DNA of 37,039 nucleotides, taken from assembly GCA_013215775.1 (NCBI GenBank), contig JABSQO010000018.1, forward strand, positions 1 through 37,039, written 5' to 3'. The notes under the pieces are model-generated. The model did not search any database. It was not told the origin of the DNA and saw nothing but the letters and a program-made list of their open reading frames with translations. Made by a program: the position numbers and the translations under genes. The DNA comes from Piscirickettsiaceae bacterium (GTDB lineage Bacteria > Pseudomonadota > Gammaproteobacteria > Nitrosococcales > Methylophagaceae). Shown here piece by piece: positions 9,730 to 17,775 of this stretch (its first letter is position 1; each line of letters starts with the position of its first letter).

Positions 9730-10404
9730 ATGTCTCAGACAGCATTAGTCACCGGTTCTAATAGAGGTATTGGTCTAGAACTTTGTGCTCAACTAAAACA
9801 ACGTGGTTTTGATGTAATTGCCACTTGTCGACATACATCAAAAGACCTCGATATATTAGGTGTTGAAATCATTGAGAATGTTGAAGTCAGCAGCCCGAGT
9901 AGTTTGGCTGCATTGGCCGAAAAATTATCCGGGCGACAAATAGACTGGCTGATTAATAATGCCGGCATTGCTGGTGGCATTAGTTTAGATGATATAGATG
10001 AGCAAAGTATCGAAAGCTTTAAACGGATGTTTGAGGTGAATAGTCTAGGACCGTTGTTAACAACTCAAGCCTTGTTGAGTAACCTAATATCAGGCAGCAA
10101 AGTCGGCATTATCACCAGTCGAATGGGTTCGATTGATGATAATGATTCAGGTGGTAGTTACGCCTATCGGATGTCAAAATCAGCAGTAAATGCAGCAGGA
10201 AAATCTTTATCAATTGACTTAAAACCTCGAGAAATTTCTGTTGCTATCTTGCATCCAGGTTATGTCCGAACTGATATGACAGGGCATGGAGGTTTGATCG
10301 ATACGGATGAATCGGTATTAGGGTTACTTGCTCGAATGGATGAGTTGACGCTAGAAACTAGTGGTACGTTTTGGCATGCGAATGGTGAAGTCTTACCGTG
10401 GTAA
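9730..10404 (+). CDS. Short-chain dehydrogenase/reductase, C-factor-like
   Basis: A classical SDR with TGSNRGIG cofactor loop (8-15), NNAG (76-79) and the YRMSK catalytic Tyr145/Lys149 pair; Ser129 or Ser133 would complete the triad. At 224 aa it is short and resembles the CsgA/C-factor group, whose substrates are mostly unknown. It starts 3 nt after mtnA and is co-transcribed with it, but nothing in methionine salvage requires an SDR, so I assign no substrate. A 102-bp palindrome begins 14 nt after its stop and may end the transcript. Confidence 0.88.
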   Translation: MSQTALVTGSNRGIGLELCAQLKQRGFDVIATCRHTSKDLDILGVEIIENVEVSSPSSLAALAEKLSGRQIDWLINNAGIAGGISLDDIDEQSIESFKRMFEVNSLGPLLTTQALLSNLISGSKVGIITSRMGSIDDNDSGGSYAYRMSKSAVNAAGKSLSIDLKPREISVAILHPGYVRTDMTGHGGLIDTDESVLGLLARMDELTLETSGTFWHANGEVLPW

Positions 10405-10417
10405 GTGCAAAACTTAC

Positions 10418-10519
10418 TAGAAATTCCGATTGCTGTGTTAGGCGGTACTCGAAATCCTCATGTATTTAGTTGTACACTCCAGTTTCTGCGCTCCGCCCGC
10501 CTTACACTCGAAACTTCTA
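10418..10519. repeat. 102-bp imperfect palindrome (REP/MITE-like intergenic element)
   Basis: The outer arms 10418-10429 and 10508-10519 pair in 10 of 12 positions and the next inner arms 10435-10444 and 10498-10507 pair in 9 of 10. Partial pairing continues inward to a loop near 10465-10472, so almost the whole gap between the SDR gene and the APH-like gene can fold into one hairpin. It has no T-tract typical of a terminator. Such a structure suits a short interspersed palindromic repeat or a non-autonomous element. I see no second copy in this window. Confidence 0.6.
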
Positions 10520-10534
10520 TCTAAGTTTTATTGA

Positions 10535-11467
10535 ATGAAACTTTATCCACTGCTCACTGCGAAACAGCAACAAGCTTTGCCAGCACTTATTAAACCGGCA
10601 GAGCTAATACCTGCACAATTTGATGATAGCACTCATCAACTTTGGCATTGTGAAACTGTAGATGGATCAATGGTGCTTAAAGTATGTGATCACGACGACA
10701 TTCAACACTCATCTTTCTGGCAAGGAATGCAGCAGTTATTTGGAGTAGATTTACCGGCACAATTAGGCGATTTTGGGCAGGTTTATCAAAAAATAACGGA
10801 ACTAGGCTCGTTAGCAATACCGGACTATATTGCCTCTAATTCAGAATCAGAAGATCAGTTATCTCCAGCATTTATTTTGGCTCGAAGAGTCTCGGGAGCA
10901 ATGATTGATAATAATGCGATAGATGATTCAATCGTTAAACAATTGGCAGAACACATCAGCCAACTTCATCAATCTCAGCAAACAACATGGGGATCTTTAT
11001 TTGCTGCAACTGTACTGGCGAAAGAATGGCCTCAACGATTACAAAACACACTAAATTATTTAACAGAAACACAACAAATTCCCAAGAAGTTATTGGCTGA
11101 AGCCATCTCTCTGGCTGCAAATATTGTGGTAGAAAATTTTGTCCCAATCATGGTCGATCTTCGTTGGGATCAGTTTTTACAACAAAATGGAAAATTGTCA
11201 GCATTAGTAGATTTAGATGCTTTTGTGTATGGGCCTAGAGAATTAGAATTGGTGTTGTTGGAATATCTGCTAACAGAACAGCAAGCTAAGGTATTTACAA
11301 CACGGTACCAACAAACACACTCATTACCTGATTTGACTCAAGTAAGAAGGCCTTACCGTTTACTACTATTTATGATGAATGTGCTAGGCGAAAAAGATCT
11401 TGATGCTTGGATACAGGCACCAACACGATTTAGCTTATTTGTTGACGATAAAGTTTTTGCCAACTAA
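10535..11467 (+). CDS. APH-fold phosphotransferase-like protein; possible thiamine or other small-molecule kinase
   Basis: I recognise a choline/aminoglycoside-kinase fold by pattern only. VLKV with Lys49 matches the nucleotide-binding lysine, MVDLRWDQFL (207-215 region) aligns with the catalytic HGD-x4-N loop keeping Asp208 but lacking the leading His and with Gln213 where Asn is expected, and LVDLDAFVYGPRELEL (about 224-239) matches the metal-binding Asp and following helix. The degenerate loop may mean altered or weak kinase activity. The gene converges with the PnuT-type thiamine permease, overlapping it tail to tail by 38 nt. A cell importing thiamine needs a kinase such as ThiK, which has this same fold, so a thiamine kinase role is attractive but unproven. 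Confidence 0.6.
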   Translation: MKLYPLLTAKQQQALPALIKPAELIPAQFDDSTHQLWHCETVDGSMVLKVCDHDDIQHSSFWQGMQQLFGVDLPAQLGDFGQVYQKITELGSLAIPDYIASNSESEDQLSPAFILARRVSGAMIDNNAIDDSIVKQLAEHISQLHQSQQTTWGSLFAATVLAKEWPQRLQNTLNYLTETQQIPKKLLAEAISLAANIVVENFVPIMVDLRWDQFLQQNGKLSALVDLDAFVYGPRELELVLLEYLLTEQQAKVFTTRYQQTHSLPDLTQVRRPYRLLLFMMNVLGEKDLDAWIQAPTRFSLFVDDKVFAN

Positions 11468-12041
11468 TAAATCCAACTACCGCTAAGATCAGGTATACGC
11501 TGTACATCACGATAGTAGCGTAATAGCCATTTTGAGCATAGAGCACAATAGCAGCAGCATCAATCACTACCCAATATAGCCAGTTTTGAATGACTTTTTT
11601 AGCCATTAATAACGTATTCATTACCGAGAATACGGTGACACCAGCATCAAGATAAGGGTTTTGAGAGACGTTGATAAATTCTAAATATTGGGCAGTTGCA
11701 ATAGTTAAAGCGATGCCTATTATTAAGAATAGAGCCTGTTTTGACCACGACCAACTGGTGATGGGTAAGTCGTCTTCATTATTGCCATGTTTCCGCCACA
11801 ACAAATAACCATAGATAGCCATACCCATATAATAAAAATTAAGTAAGGCTTGCATCGGGAGTTGTCCTTCCCAAAACAAGAGGGTGTATATCAATGTACT
11901 GATAAAGGCTAATGGCCAGCACCATTGTGATTCTCGTGCAGCGAGAATCACATAGCCAATACCAAGCAGGGAAGCAGATACTTCCCAGCCTGATAGGCTC
12001 ATAAGACCATCAATAATTAATGTGAATAGAGCGTCATTCAT
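11430..12041 (-). CDS. pnuT: PnuC-family permease, probably the thiamine transporter PnuT
   Basis: An inner-membrane protein of 203 aa with about seven hydrophobic helices and the PnuC signature around WPLAFISTLIYTLLFWEG followed by LLNFYYMGMAIYGYLLWRK. PnuC family members carry nicotinamide riboside or, when controlled by a TPP riboswitch, thiamine (PnuT). Here the riboswitch lies upstream of the operon and a thiamine-binding protein gene overlaps its start by 4 nt (ATGA), so thiamine is the likely cargo. No nadR-like gene is nearby. Its last 38 nt overlap the convergent APH-like gene. Confidence 0.87.
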   Translation of the reverse strand: MNDALFTLIIDGLMSLSGWEVSASLLGIGYVILAARESQWCWPLAFISTLIYTLLFWEGQLPMQALLNFYYMGMAIYGYLLWRKHGNNEDDLPITSWSWSKQALFLIIGIALTIATAQYLEFINVSQNPYLDAGVTVFSVMNTLLMAKKVIQNWLYWVVIDAAAIVLYAQNGYYATIVMYSVYLILAVVGFISWQKLYRQQIS

Positions 12042-12298
12042 TCATCAACAATATTTTCACGATCCATACCGATGAGTTTCATCACAAAGACACTTTCGGG
12101 TAGCAATGAAAAGACACTTTCAATTTCGTCACTTATCGCATCCATGACATCACGATATTCACCGAAAACTTGAGTGCTTAAGCTATTACGAACGATGTTA
12201 AGTTTTGGGTTGTTACTGATACGGTCAATAAATGCCAAAATAGGAGTGACATAATCATCTTTGAGTGGGTAGAAACTGATATCGATAGAAACTCTCAT
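12038..12298 (-). CDS. MTH1187/YkoF-type thiamine-binding protein
   Basis: A small soluble protein of 86 aa with a ferredoxin-like fold pattern: MRVSIDISFYPL at the N-terminus, a central helix region, and SVFVMKLIGMDRE at the end. This fits the MTH1187 (DUF77) family, related to the halves of YkoF, which bind thiamine or its pyrimidine part. It has no signal peptide, so it would act in the cytoplasm, perhaps handing thiamine on from the permease. It sits between the TonB receptor gene (54-nt gap) and pnuT (4-nt overlap) under TPP-riboswitch control. Confidence 0.82.
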   Translation of the reverse strand: MRVSIDISFYPLKDDYVTPILAFIDRISNNPKLNIVRNSLSTQVFGEYRDVMDAISDEIESVFSLLPESVFVMKLIGMDRENIVDE

Positions 12299-12352
12299 TG
12301 TTTTTAAGTCCTTATAAAAAGAGGGGCCGTGTAGCCCTCTGAAAAATGTTAA

Positions 12353-14437
12353 CTAATAGTCATAGCTAACAGAAAGTCCAACAACACGTGGGTCACCTTT
12401 TTGAGTGTAATTACGGTCAGCATAACCTATAGAAGGATCATTGCCGAAGAAAAAACCTCGGGTAGCATAATCTTTATCAAATAAATTTTTACCCCAAAGT
12501 GTCACTTTCCAATCACCAGTTCGATAATCTATGCTTGAATTAACAATGGCATAGGAGCTGGATTTTTCATTATGACTATTGGAGAAATAGAATTCATCTT
12601 TGCCTTCTATATTGGCTCTAAATGTCCAATTTTGTGCGAAGTAAAATTCACCACCTAGGTTGAATTGATAAGCAGGTGCATGGGCTTGTCGACGACCACT
12701 AATTTTAATGCCATCAGCGAGTAAATCAGGATTATCATATTCATCGAAGGTGGCATCTAATAAACCTACAGCTGCAAATACACGCCATTGATGATTAATT
12801 AACCAGTCTAAGTCAGCCTCAATACCGATATTTTTACCTTTGGCTGCATTGGCTTGATAATCAATAAATGCTGGGCCAACTTGCAGTGAACTTTTAACTT
12901 GGGCATCTCTACGTAATGCGTAAAACACGGCAAGATTGGTATTAAGAGCGCCATCAAGCCATGATGATTTCACACCAGCTTCAAGACTCCATAAATATTC
13001 AGTATCGAAATCTCGTTGGCTAGGAGTAATGCTTGCATCTGTGTTGACACCACCTGATTTATAACCGCGTGATAGAGATGTGTATAACAACTGATCATCA
13101 CTAGCTTGGTAGTTCAAACCGAGTTTACCGCCAAATAATACTTCGCTAGTATCAATTTCTAGTGCATTTGAATCTTGATAATCGGCTTCAAAATATTCAA
13201 CACGCAGACCTGATATTAAGGTGAGTTTGTCATCAAGGTGGGTATCTAATTGACCAAAAACAGCAGTATTTTTAGTGTTGTACTCATTCTTAAGTAAGGT
13301 AACACCGAAGGCACCAAAGTCTGAGTTTTGATCTAAATCTTCATCTTGATCTAAGTAATATAAACCCACTACCCATTCAGTAGAATTATTGAAAATCAAA
13401 CCATTTTCATTTGATAAAGCGCGTAATTCTACTGAATAGTTCTTACGATCCCGTTTGAATTCTTCGAAACCGACATAAGGGAAAAGACCTGCTGCAAATT
13501 GACCGTCAAACCCCCAGTCAGCGTCATAGCTATAGACAATATCGGATTTAACATAAGTGATCGTTGATTGTAATTGTACGGAATCACTAGCACGCCAATC
13601 TGTCTTTAATGCAAAGGCATTGGTACGTTGTTTATCTTGGCCAGGGTCATCGGTAAGCGTATTGCGGCTATTATCAAAGGTAAAGGCATCATAACCATTA
13701 TTAATATCAAGGTGTAGGATATTCAAATCAACCGTTAAATCATCATTTATCAGCCATTTTAGTTTTCCACGTGCCGTGATTTCATCACGATCTTGAGTAT
13801 TGTCTCGGTTAAGAAATTCATTGTCGATATAACCATCAGATTGATGGGTATGGATAGAAAACCGACCTAATAATTTGTCGTCTATCAAAGGGCCACCAAC
13901 GGCCACACCTAAACTACGGGTATTGTATTCTGCAATACCTGTTTCAATGTGAATTTCAAGCTCATCAGAAGGCTGTCTACTTTGCATAGTAATAATCCCT
14001 GCGAGGGCATTAGTACCATAACGTGTACCTTGAGGGCCACGCAAAATTTCTATCTGTTCAATATCGAACAATGTTGCAGCACCACCGGTACGACTGAAAT
14101 CAATGTCATCAATAATTAAACCAACAGAAGGATTGATTGGTGCGGCAAATTGGCTACGCTCACCAATGCCGCGAATTTGGAAATATTGACCACGAGATGC
14201 ACCGCTAGAGACATTGACGTTGGGAGCAAGATTAAGAATATCTTCAATATGTTGAGCACCACGTGACTCAATGAGTTCACTATCTATAGTAGTGAGGCTA
14301 ATGGGGGTTTCTTGAGCAAGGCTGGGTCTAAAATCAGCATTAACAAGCATTGATGGCAAATCAATCTCAGCGGTTTCAGCCAGTACGTTAGAAGAAAGTA
14401 GTGTCGCGATAACAACAAATAAAGTTTTAAACTTCAT
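12353..14437 (-). CDS. TonB-dependent outer-membrane receptor, predicted thiamine receptor
   Basis: A 694-aa TonB-dependent receptor with signal peptide (about 1-20, cut after NVLA), a plug domain (about 30-150, with IEDILNLAPNVNV, IRGIG and EILRGPQGTRYGTNALAG) and a beta-barrel ending in the expected aromatic residue (VSYDY). The frame extends to 14482, but the ATG at 14437 directly starts the signal peptide and has AAAAAGGATT before it, so I start there. Control by an upstream TPP riboswitch and the downstream thiamine-binding protein and PnuT genes imply that it imports thiamine or a thiamine precursor, energised by TonB-ExbBD. A siderophore role is unlikely in this context. Confidence 0.93.
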   Translation of the reverse strand: MKFKTLFVVIATLLSSNVLAETAEIDLPSMLVNADFRPSLAQETPISLTTIDSELIESRGAQHIEDILNLAPNVNVSSGASRGQYFQIRGIGERSQFAAPINPSVGLIIDDIDFSRTGGAATLFDIEQIEILRGPQGTRYGTNALAGIITMQSRQPSDELEIHIETGIAEYNTRSLGVAVGGPLIDDKLLGRFSIHTHQSDGYIDNEFLNRDNTQDRDEITARGKLKWLINDDLTVDLNILHLDINNGYDAFTFDNSRNTLTDDPGQDKQRTNAFALKTDWRASDSVQLQSTITYVKSDIVYSYDADWGFDGQFAAGLFPYVGFEEFKRDRKNYSVELRALSNENGLIFNNSTEWVVGLYYLDQDEDLDQNSDFGAFGVTLLKNEYNTKNTAVFGQLDTHLDDKLTLISGLRVEYFEADYQDSNALEIDTSEVLFGGKLGLNYQASDDQLLYTSLSRGYKSGGVNTDASITPSQRDFDTEYLWSLEAGVKSSWLDGALNTNLAVFYALRRDAQVKSSLQVGPAFIDYQANAAKGKNIGIEADLDWLINHQWRVFAAVGLLDATFDEYDNPDLLADGIKISGRRQAHAPAYQFNLGGEFYFAQNWTFRANIEGKDEFYFSNSHNEKSSSYAIVNSSIDYRTGDWKVTLWGKNLFDKDYATRGFFFGNDPSIGYADRNYTQKGDPRVVGLSVSYDY

Positions 14438-14458
14438 GTGAATCCTTTTTAAGATAAT

Positions 14459-14520
14459 AAAAAGGACAGGGGATAACGTCAATTTACTCGTGAAAGTGTC
14501 AATATGTCTCGGCCTGTCCC
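14459..14520 (-). promoter_or_regulatory. Candidate riboswitch expression platform with terminator-like hairpin
   Basis: The 3' side of the aptamer contains GGACAGG (14513-14519 on the minus strand), which pairs perfectly over 7 bp with CCTGTCC (14464-14470), followed by a run of five T. The pairing competes with the P1 closing strand, so aptamer folding and this hairpin look mutually exclusive. The loop is about 42 nt and may fold further. Which state blocks expression cannot be decided by eye. Confidence 0.5.
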
Positions 14521-14602
14521 TACGCCAGTATTAACTGGATCAGGTTCATAGGGTCTCTTCAATGGAGAAGATCTCAGGCTTGGTTGGAGCCACCCCTAGG
14601 CT
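14512..14602 (-). promoter_or_regulatory. TPP riboswitch (THI element)
   Basis: Read on the minus strand, the leader contains GGGGTGG, CTGAGA, ACCCTATGAACCTGAT, GTTAATACTGGCGTAGGGA in the order and spacing of the thiamine pyrophosphate aptamer (P1 to P5). A GCCT/AGGC pairing closes P1. It ends about 75 nt before the TonB receptor start and is expected to lower expression of the uptake operon when TPP is plentiful. Confidence 0.95.
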
Positions 14603-14739
14603 GTATTTTCAATGGTTGGGTATAACAAACAACCCCTTTTCGCCTTTGATAATGGCTGTATGATAACTGAAAGATGATTTTTTTTCGAGTGTAACTAGCG
14701 ATAAATCATTGTTTACAGATAGAAAATAGCCATTACACC

Positions 14740-15096
14740 TTAAGGAAGTGGTTTAATGCTTGCCCGACATACAGGACAGACACGTAACTTTCTATTGAGA
14801 CGTTTGGTGGCTACTCGACTGCTAGTTTGATCATAACAATTTGGACAGAAAAAGCCTTGTTCATTTTCAAATTGGTAACAACCTGAGTTTCCATCGATAT
14901 GAAGCGCAACATTTTGAACTGGCTGCTGAAGTTTGGACGATTTGGTTAGTTTATTTGCTTGCGAAGTGATGACTTCAAGTTCAGCATTGAGTGCGTTCAC
15001 AATTGATTTCAGCTCTGCATGATCCGCCACTTGTTGATGTGAGGATAATTGTTGCAACAATGATTGAGAGCGTTTAATTGAGTCAAAAAGTGTCAT
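14740..15096 (-). CDS. Small zinc-ribbon protein with N-terminal coiled coil
   Basis: A 118-aa cytoplasmic protein I cannot name. The first 55 residues are helical and rich in Gln, Leu and Ser, suggesting a short coiled coil. The C-terminus holds two CxxC knuckles, Cys84/Cys87 and Cys107/Cys110, 19 residues apart, surrounded by basic residues (KRLNRKLR), which fits a rubredoxin-like zinc ribbon that could bind nucleic acid or protein. It is transcribed towards the thiamine operon, with the riboswitch leader downstream, so its promoter is separate. It does not look like part of thiamine uptake. Confidence 0.7.
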   Translation of the reverse strand: MTLFDSIKRSQSLLQQLSSHQQVADHAELKSIVNALNAELEVITSQANKLTKSSKLQQPVQNVALHIDGNSGCYQFENEQGFFCPNCYDQTSSRVATKRLNRKLRVCPVCRASIKPLP

Positions 15097-15182
15097 GCGG
15101 GGTTATCTGATAACTATTTGTAAAAAGTGCATTATACCCAAACAATTTTGAAATGTATGACTTAGCAAGAGGAGTAGCAATT

Positions 15183-15800
15183 TTAAGATTTTTTAATAAA
15201 CCTGAAATAAGTAAAAGGTTGTTCTTGGGCGGTAGGTGTAATATGAACTTCGTTTATTTCTTCTACTAATTTGAACTCATTACCGAGTTCTTTTTTTAAC
15301 TTATCTGCGTCATATTGAATAATATCGAGGCCACTACACTTTGTTGGTCCATCAATGGAAAATGCTGCAATGATAATGTGTCCGTTAGGTAAAACAGAGT
15401 GTTTCATCACTTCAATATAATTCTGTCTATCTACTTTATCAGTCAAGAAGTGAAATACAGCCCGATCATGCCAAATAGAAAATTGATGGGGGCTAATAAA
15501 AGAGGTGACATCAGATTCAAACCATTCAATGTTATTAGCTTTATCGCCGAGTCTATTCCGAGTATAAGCAAGTGCAGCTGGCGCTATATCTAATACAGCA
15601 AGGTTGGTATGGCCTTCACGACTCAAATAATCAATTAATACAGAAGCACCGCCACCAACATCGATAATAGATGCATCATACTTTGTTTGAGTATTATGTA
15701 TAAGTTGCAATGATACAGAGGGTTCTTTTTGATACCAACTCACAGTTAAAGGTGATTTAGTCTGGTAGACCGACTCCCAATGCGATTTTGTTTTAGACAT
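15183..15800 (-). CDS. Class I SAM-dependent methyltransferase
   Basis: A 205-aa Rossmann-fold methyltransferase with motif I DVGGGAS at 47-53, the acidic strand-2 end AVLDIAP (about 68-74), and DRAVFHFLTD (about 113-122) typical of this uncharacterised bacterial group. It begins with the common HWESVYQTKSP..VSWYQ pattern. The family does not reveal the acceptor. Lying 55 nt behind the SulP gene on the same strand, it may be the last gene of the sulfur island; thiol or oxyanion methylation is conceivable but the sequence gives no direct support. Confidence 0.85.
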   Translation of the reverse strand: MSKTKSHWESVYQTKSPLTVSWYQKEPSVSLQLIHNTQTKYDASIIDVGGGASVLIDYLSREGHTNLAVLDIAPAALAYTRNRLGDKANNIEWFESDVTSFISPHQFSIWHDRAVFHFLTDKVDRQNYIEVMKHSVLPNGHIIIAAFSIDGPTKCSGLDIIQYDADKLKKELGNEFKLVEEINEVHITPTAQEQPFTYFRFIKKS

Positions 15801-15855
15801 ATGTCAAAGGATCCTTAATGACTCAAAAGTTTATAGGATAATAAATCAAGTTCAT

Positions 15856-17607
15856 TTAGGTTTTACCGAGTTCTTCTACTGCTTCCGTAGTGTGGAAAAA
15901 TATTTTTCCTGAGCGTAGCTGAATCATGAAATCTGTTTTTTGTAGTTTATCCATGACAGGACCTTTCACTTCAGCCAAATGCAACGTTACACCTCTATCC
16001 TTATAAGTTTTAATTGTTTTTGTTAATAATTCTATTGCTGTTGTATCAATATAGCTGACAGACGAGAAAACCAGCACTAGATGTTTTAATTTTTCATTAT
16101 TATTAGCATGTTCTTCTATAAAGTCCGCAATATAGTCTACATTTGAAAATGTAATGTTTTCATCGATTCTGAATAATAACAAGTTGTCCCATGTTTCTAC
16201 TTGATGTCGGTCCACATTTCTAAATTGCTCGGTGTTTTTAATGCGACCGATAACCGCGATATGAGGACGACTAGTTCGTCGTAAGAAACTAATGATGGTG
16301 AAAAGAACGCCAAGGGCAATGCCTTTTTCAATACCAAGAACAAGTACTCCTGCTAACGTAATAAATTGTGCAACGCCATCAGCCGCATCATATTTCCATG
16401 TAGAAATAATCTCACGGAATTTGATTAATGGTGCAATGGCAACCAGAATAATGGCGGCTAAGACTGCTTTAGGAATGGCTGAAAACTGATCGGTGAAATA
16501 GACAACAGCCAACATTAGAAAGGCTACTGCGATTAACATCGATAATTGGGTGCGAGCACCAGCAGAAAAATTGACCATAGTACGACTGAAGCCACCGGCT
16601 ACAGGCATGCCGCCGGTCACAGCTGATGCAACATTAGAGGCGCCTAGGGCAATTAACTCTTGGTTAGGCGCAATTTTTTCACCTCTTAAATTTGCAGTAA
16701 CTTTAGCAATGGCAACGCTTTCAACATACGCAATAAGGCTAATAAATGCTGCGCTTGGTAATAAGGCTATCCATGGTGATGAGGAATTAGTTATGAACGC
16801 TAAACTGATGCTGGGAAGGCCACTGACAATATGACCGACTACGCTAACGTCATGGTGCTCTGATAACTGATAATACGTTACTAAGGCCGTAGTAATAATA
16901 ATCATCAATAACGGCGCTGATTTGGTAAATGCGGTCTTTAGATGATTATGAACTTTGAAACGTGTTAGCAACCAAAATAAAGGTGCACCCATAAAAATTA
17001 ACACCAGAATGCTGAATATTCCGACCTTAGTAGTATAGGAATTAGCATGTTGAAGTTGGTCACTTAAGCAGACTAGATCCAGGCCACATGATTGTACTGG
17101 TAAGCCTAATAAATGTGGTATCTGACTCAAGACAATGAGAATAGCTGCACCACTGGTGAAACCGGCTAAGACGGGATGGCTAATAAAATTAACCAGTCCC
17201 CCCATTCGAAGTGATGCCATTAATAATAAAATGATGCCACCTTCAGCGGCTAGAATTATGGCTTGTTCAACGGGGTTACCCAATGCTTGGATTTCAGGTG
17301 CAGACAATGCGCTGGCTATCATGATGGCAGCAATAGAGACTGGCCCAACGGAAAGGGTAGTGCTTGAGCCTAAAAAAGCATAAATGATAGGGGGAAGGAT
17401 ACTGGCATACAAACCGACTTGAATGGGTAAGCCTGCCAACATGGCGTAGGCCATCCCTTGAGGTATGAATAAAATTGCAGTAATAAAACCTGCAAAAACA
17501 TCACTATTAAAATCTTGCTTTTTGTAGTTGGATAGCCAGTTTATGATGGGTAAATATTTACCCAAATTATTTTCTATAGTATTGTTTTTGTTGTGCCGAA
17601 TTGTCAT
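15856..17607 (-). CDS. SulP/SLC26 family anion transporter with STAS domain
   Basis: A 583-aa inner-membrane transporter. The N-terminal SulP domain (about 20-400) has the FAGFITAILFIPQGMAYAML signature and 10 or more membrane helices; the C-terminal STAS domain (about 450-560) includes VSYIDTTAIELL. SulP proteins move sulfate, bicarbonate or related anions. The gene is followed by a methyltransferase gene and lies 168 nt behind the sulfide:quinone oxidoreductase gene on the same strand, so it may carry sulfate or sulfite in connection with sulfide oxidation. No carbonic anhydrase gene is nearby, which makes bicarbonate less likely. Confidence 0.93.
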   Translation of the reverse strand: MTIRHNKNNTIENNLGKYLPIINWLSNYKKQDFNSDVFAGFITAILFIPQGMAYAMLAGLPIQVGLYASILPPIIYAFLGSSTTLSVGPVSIAAIMIASALSAPEIQALGNPVEQAIILAAEGGIILLLMASLRMGGLVNFISHPVLAGFTSGAAILIVLSQIPHLLGLPVQSCGLDLVCLSDQLQHANSYTTKVGIFSILVLIFMGAPLFWLLTRFKVHNHLKTAFTKSAPLLMIIITTALVTYYQLSEHHDVSVVGHIVSGLPSISLAFITNSSSPWIALLPSAAFISLIAYVESVAIAKVTANLRGEKIAPNQELIALGASNVASAVTGGMPVAGGFSRTMVNFSAGARTQLSMLIAVAFLMLAVVYFTDQFSAIPKAVLAAIILVAIAPLIKFREIISTWKYDAADGVAQFITLAGVLVLGIEKGIALGVLFTIISFLRRTSRPHIAVIGRIKNTEQFRNVDRHQVETWDNLLLFRIDENITFSNVDYIADFIEEHANNNEKLKHLVLVFSSVSYIDTTAIELLTKTIKTYKDRGVTLHLAEVKGPVMDKLQKTDFMIQLRSGKIFFHTTEAVEELGKT

Positions 17608-17701
17608 TCGATGTGTATTGCTCGTATGTTAATACTAGGGGCGACCGTTATGCTAAAGTCAAAAGTCCTAGCTGATTTACTTCCTTGTTCACTCTGAAGA
17701 G

Positions 17702-17747
17702 TACACACCTGTCAGTCATATATATAAAGTATTAAGACAGGTATGTA
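17702..17747. promoter_or_regulatory. Inverted repeat between sqr and the SulP gene
   Basis: Arms TACACACCTGTC (17702-17713) and GACAGGTATGTA (17736-17747) pair in 11 of 12 positions around a 22-nt A+T-rich centre. There is no T-tract after it on the minus strand, so it is less likely a terminator than an operator, or an mRNA-processing hairpin that separates expression of sqr and the SulP gene. Confidence 0.4.
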
Positions 17748-17775
17748 TCAATTCATAATGAGATGAATATAAGAC

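Noticed and set aside
11430-12041. Nicotinamide riboside transporter PnuC
   Set aside because: The fold family is the same, but the TPP riboswitch and thiamine-binding neighbour make thiamine the better cargo, and no NAD-salvage gene is near.
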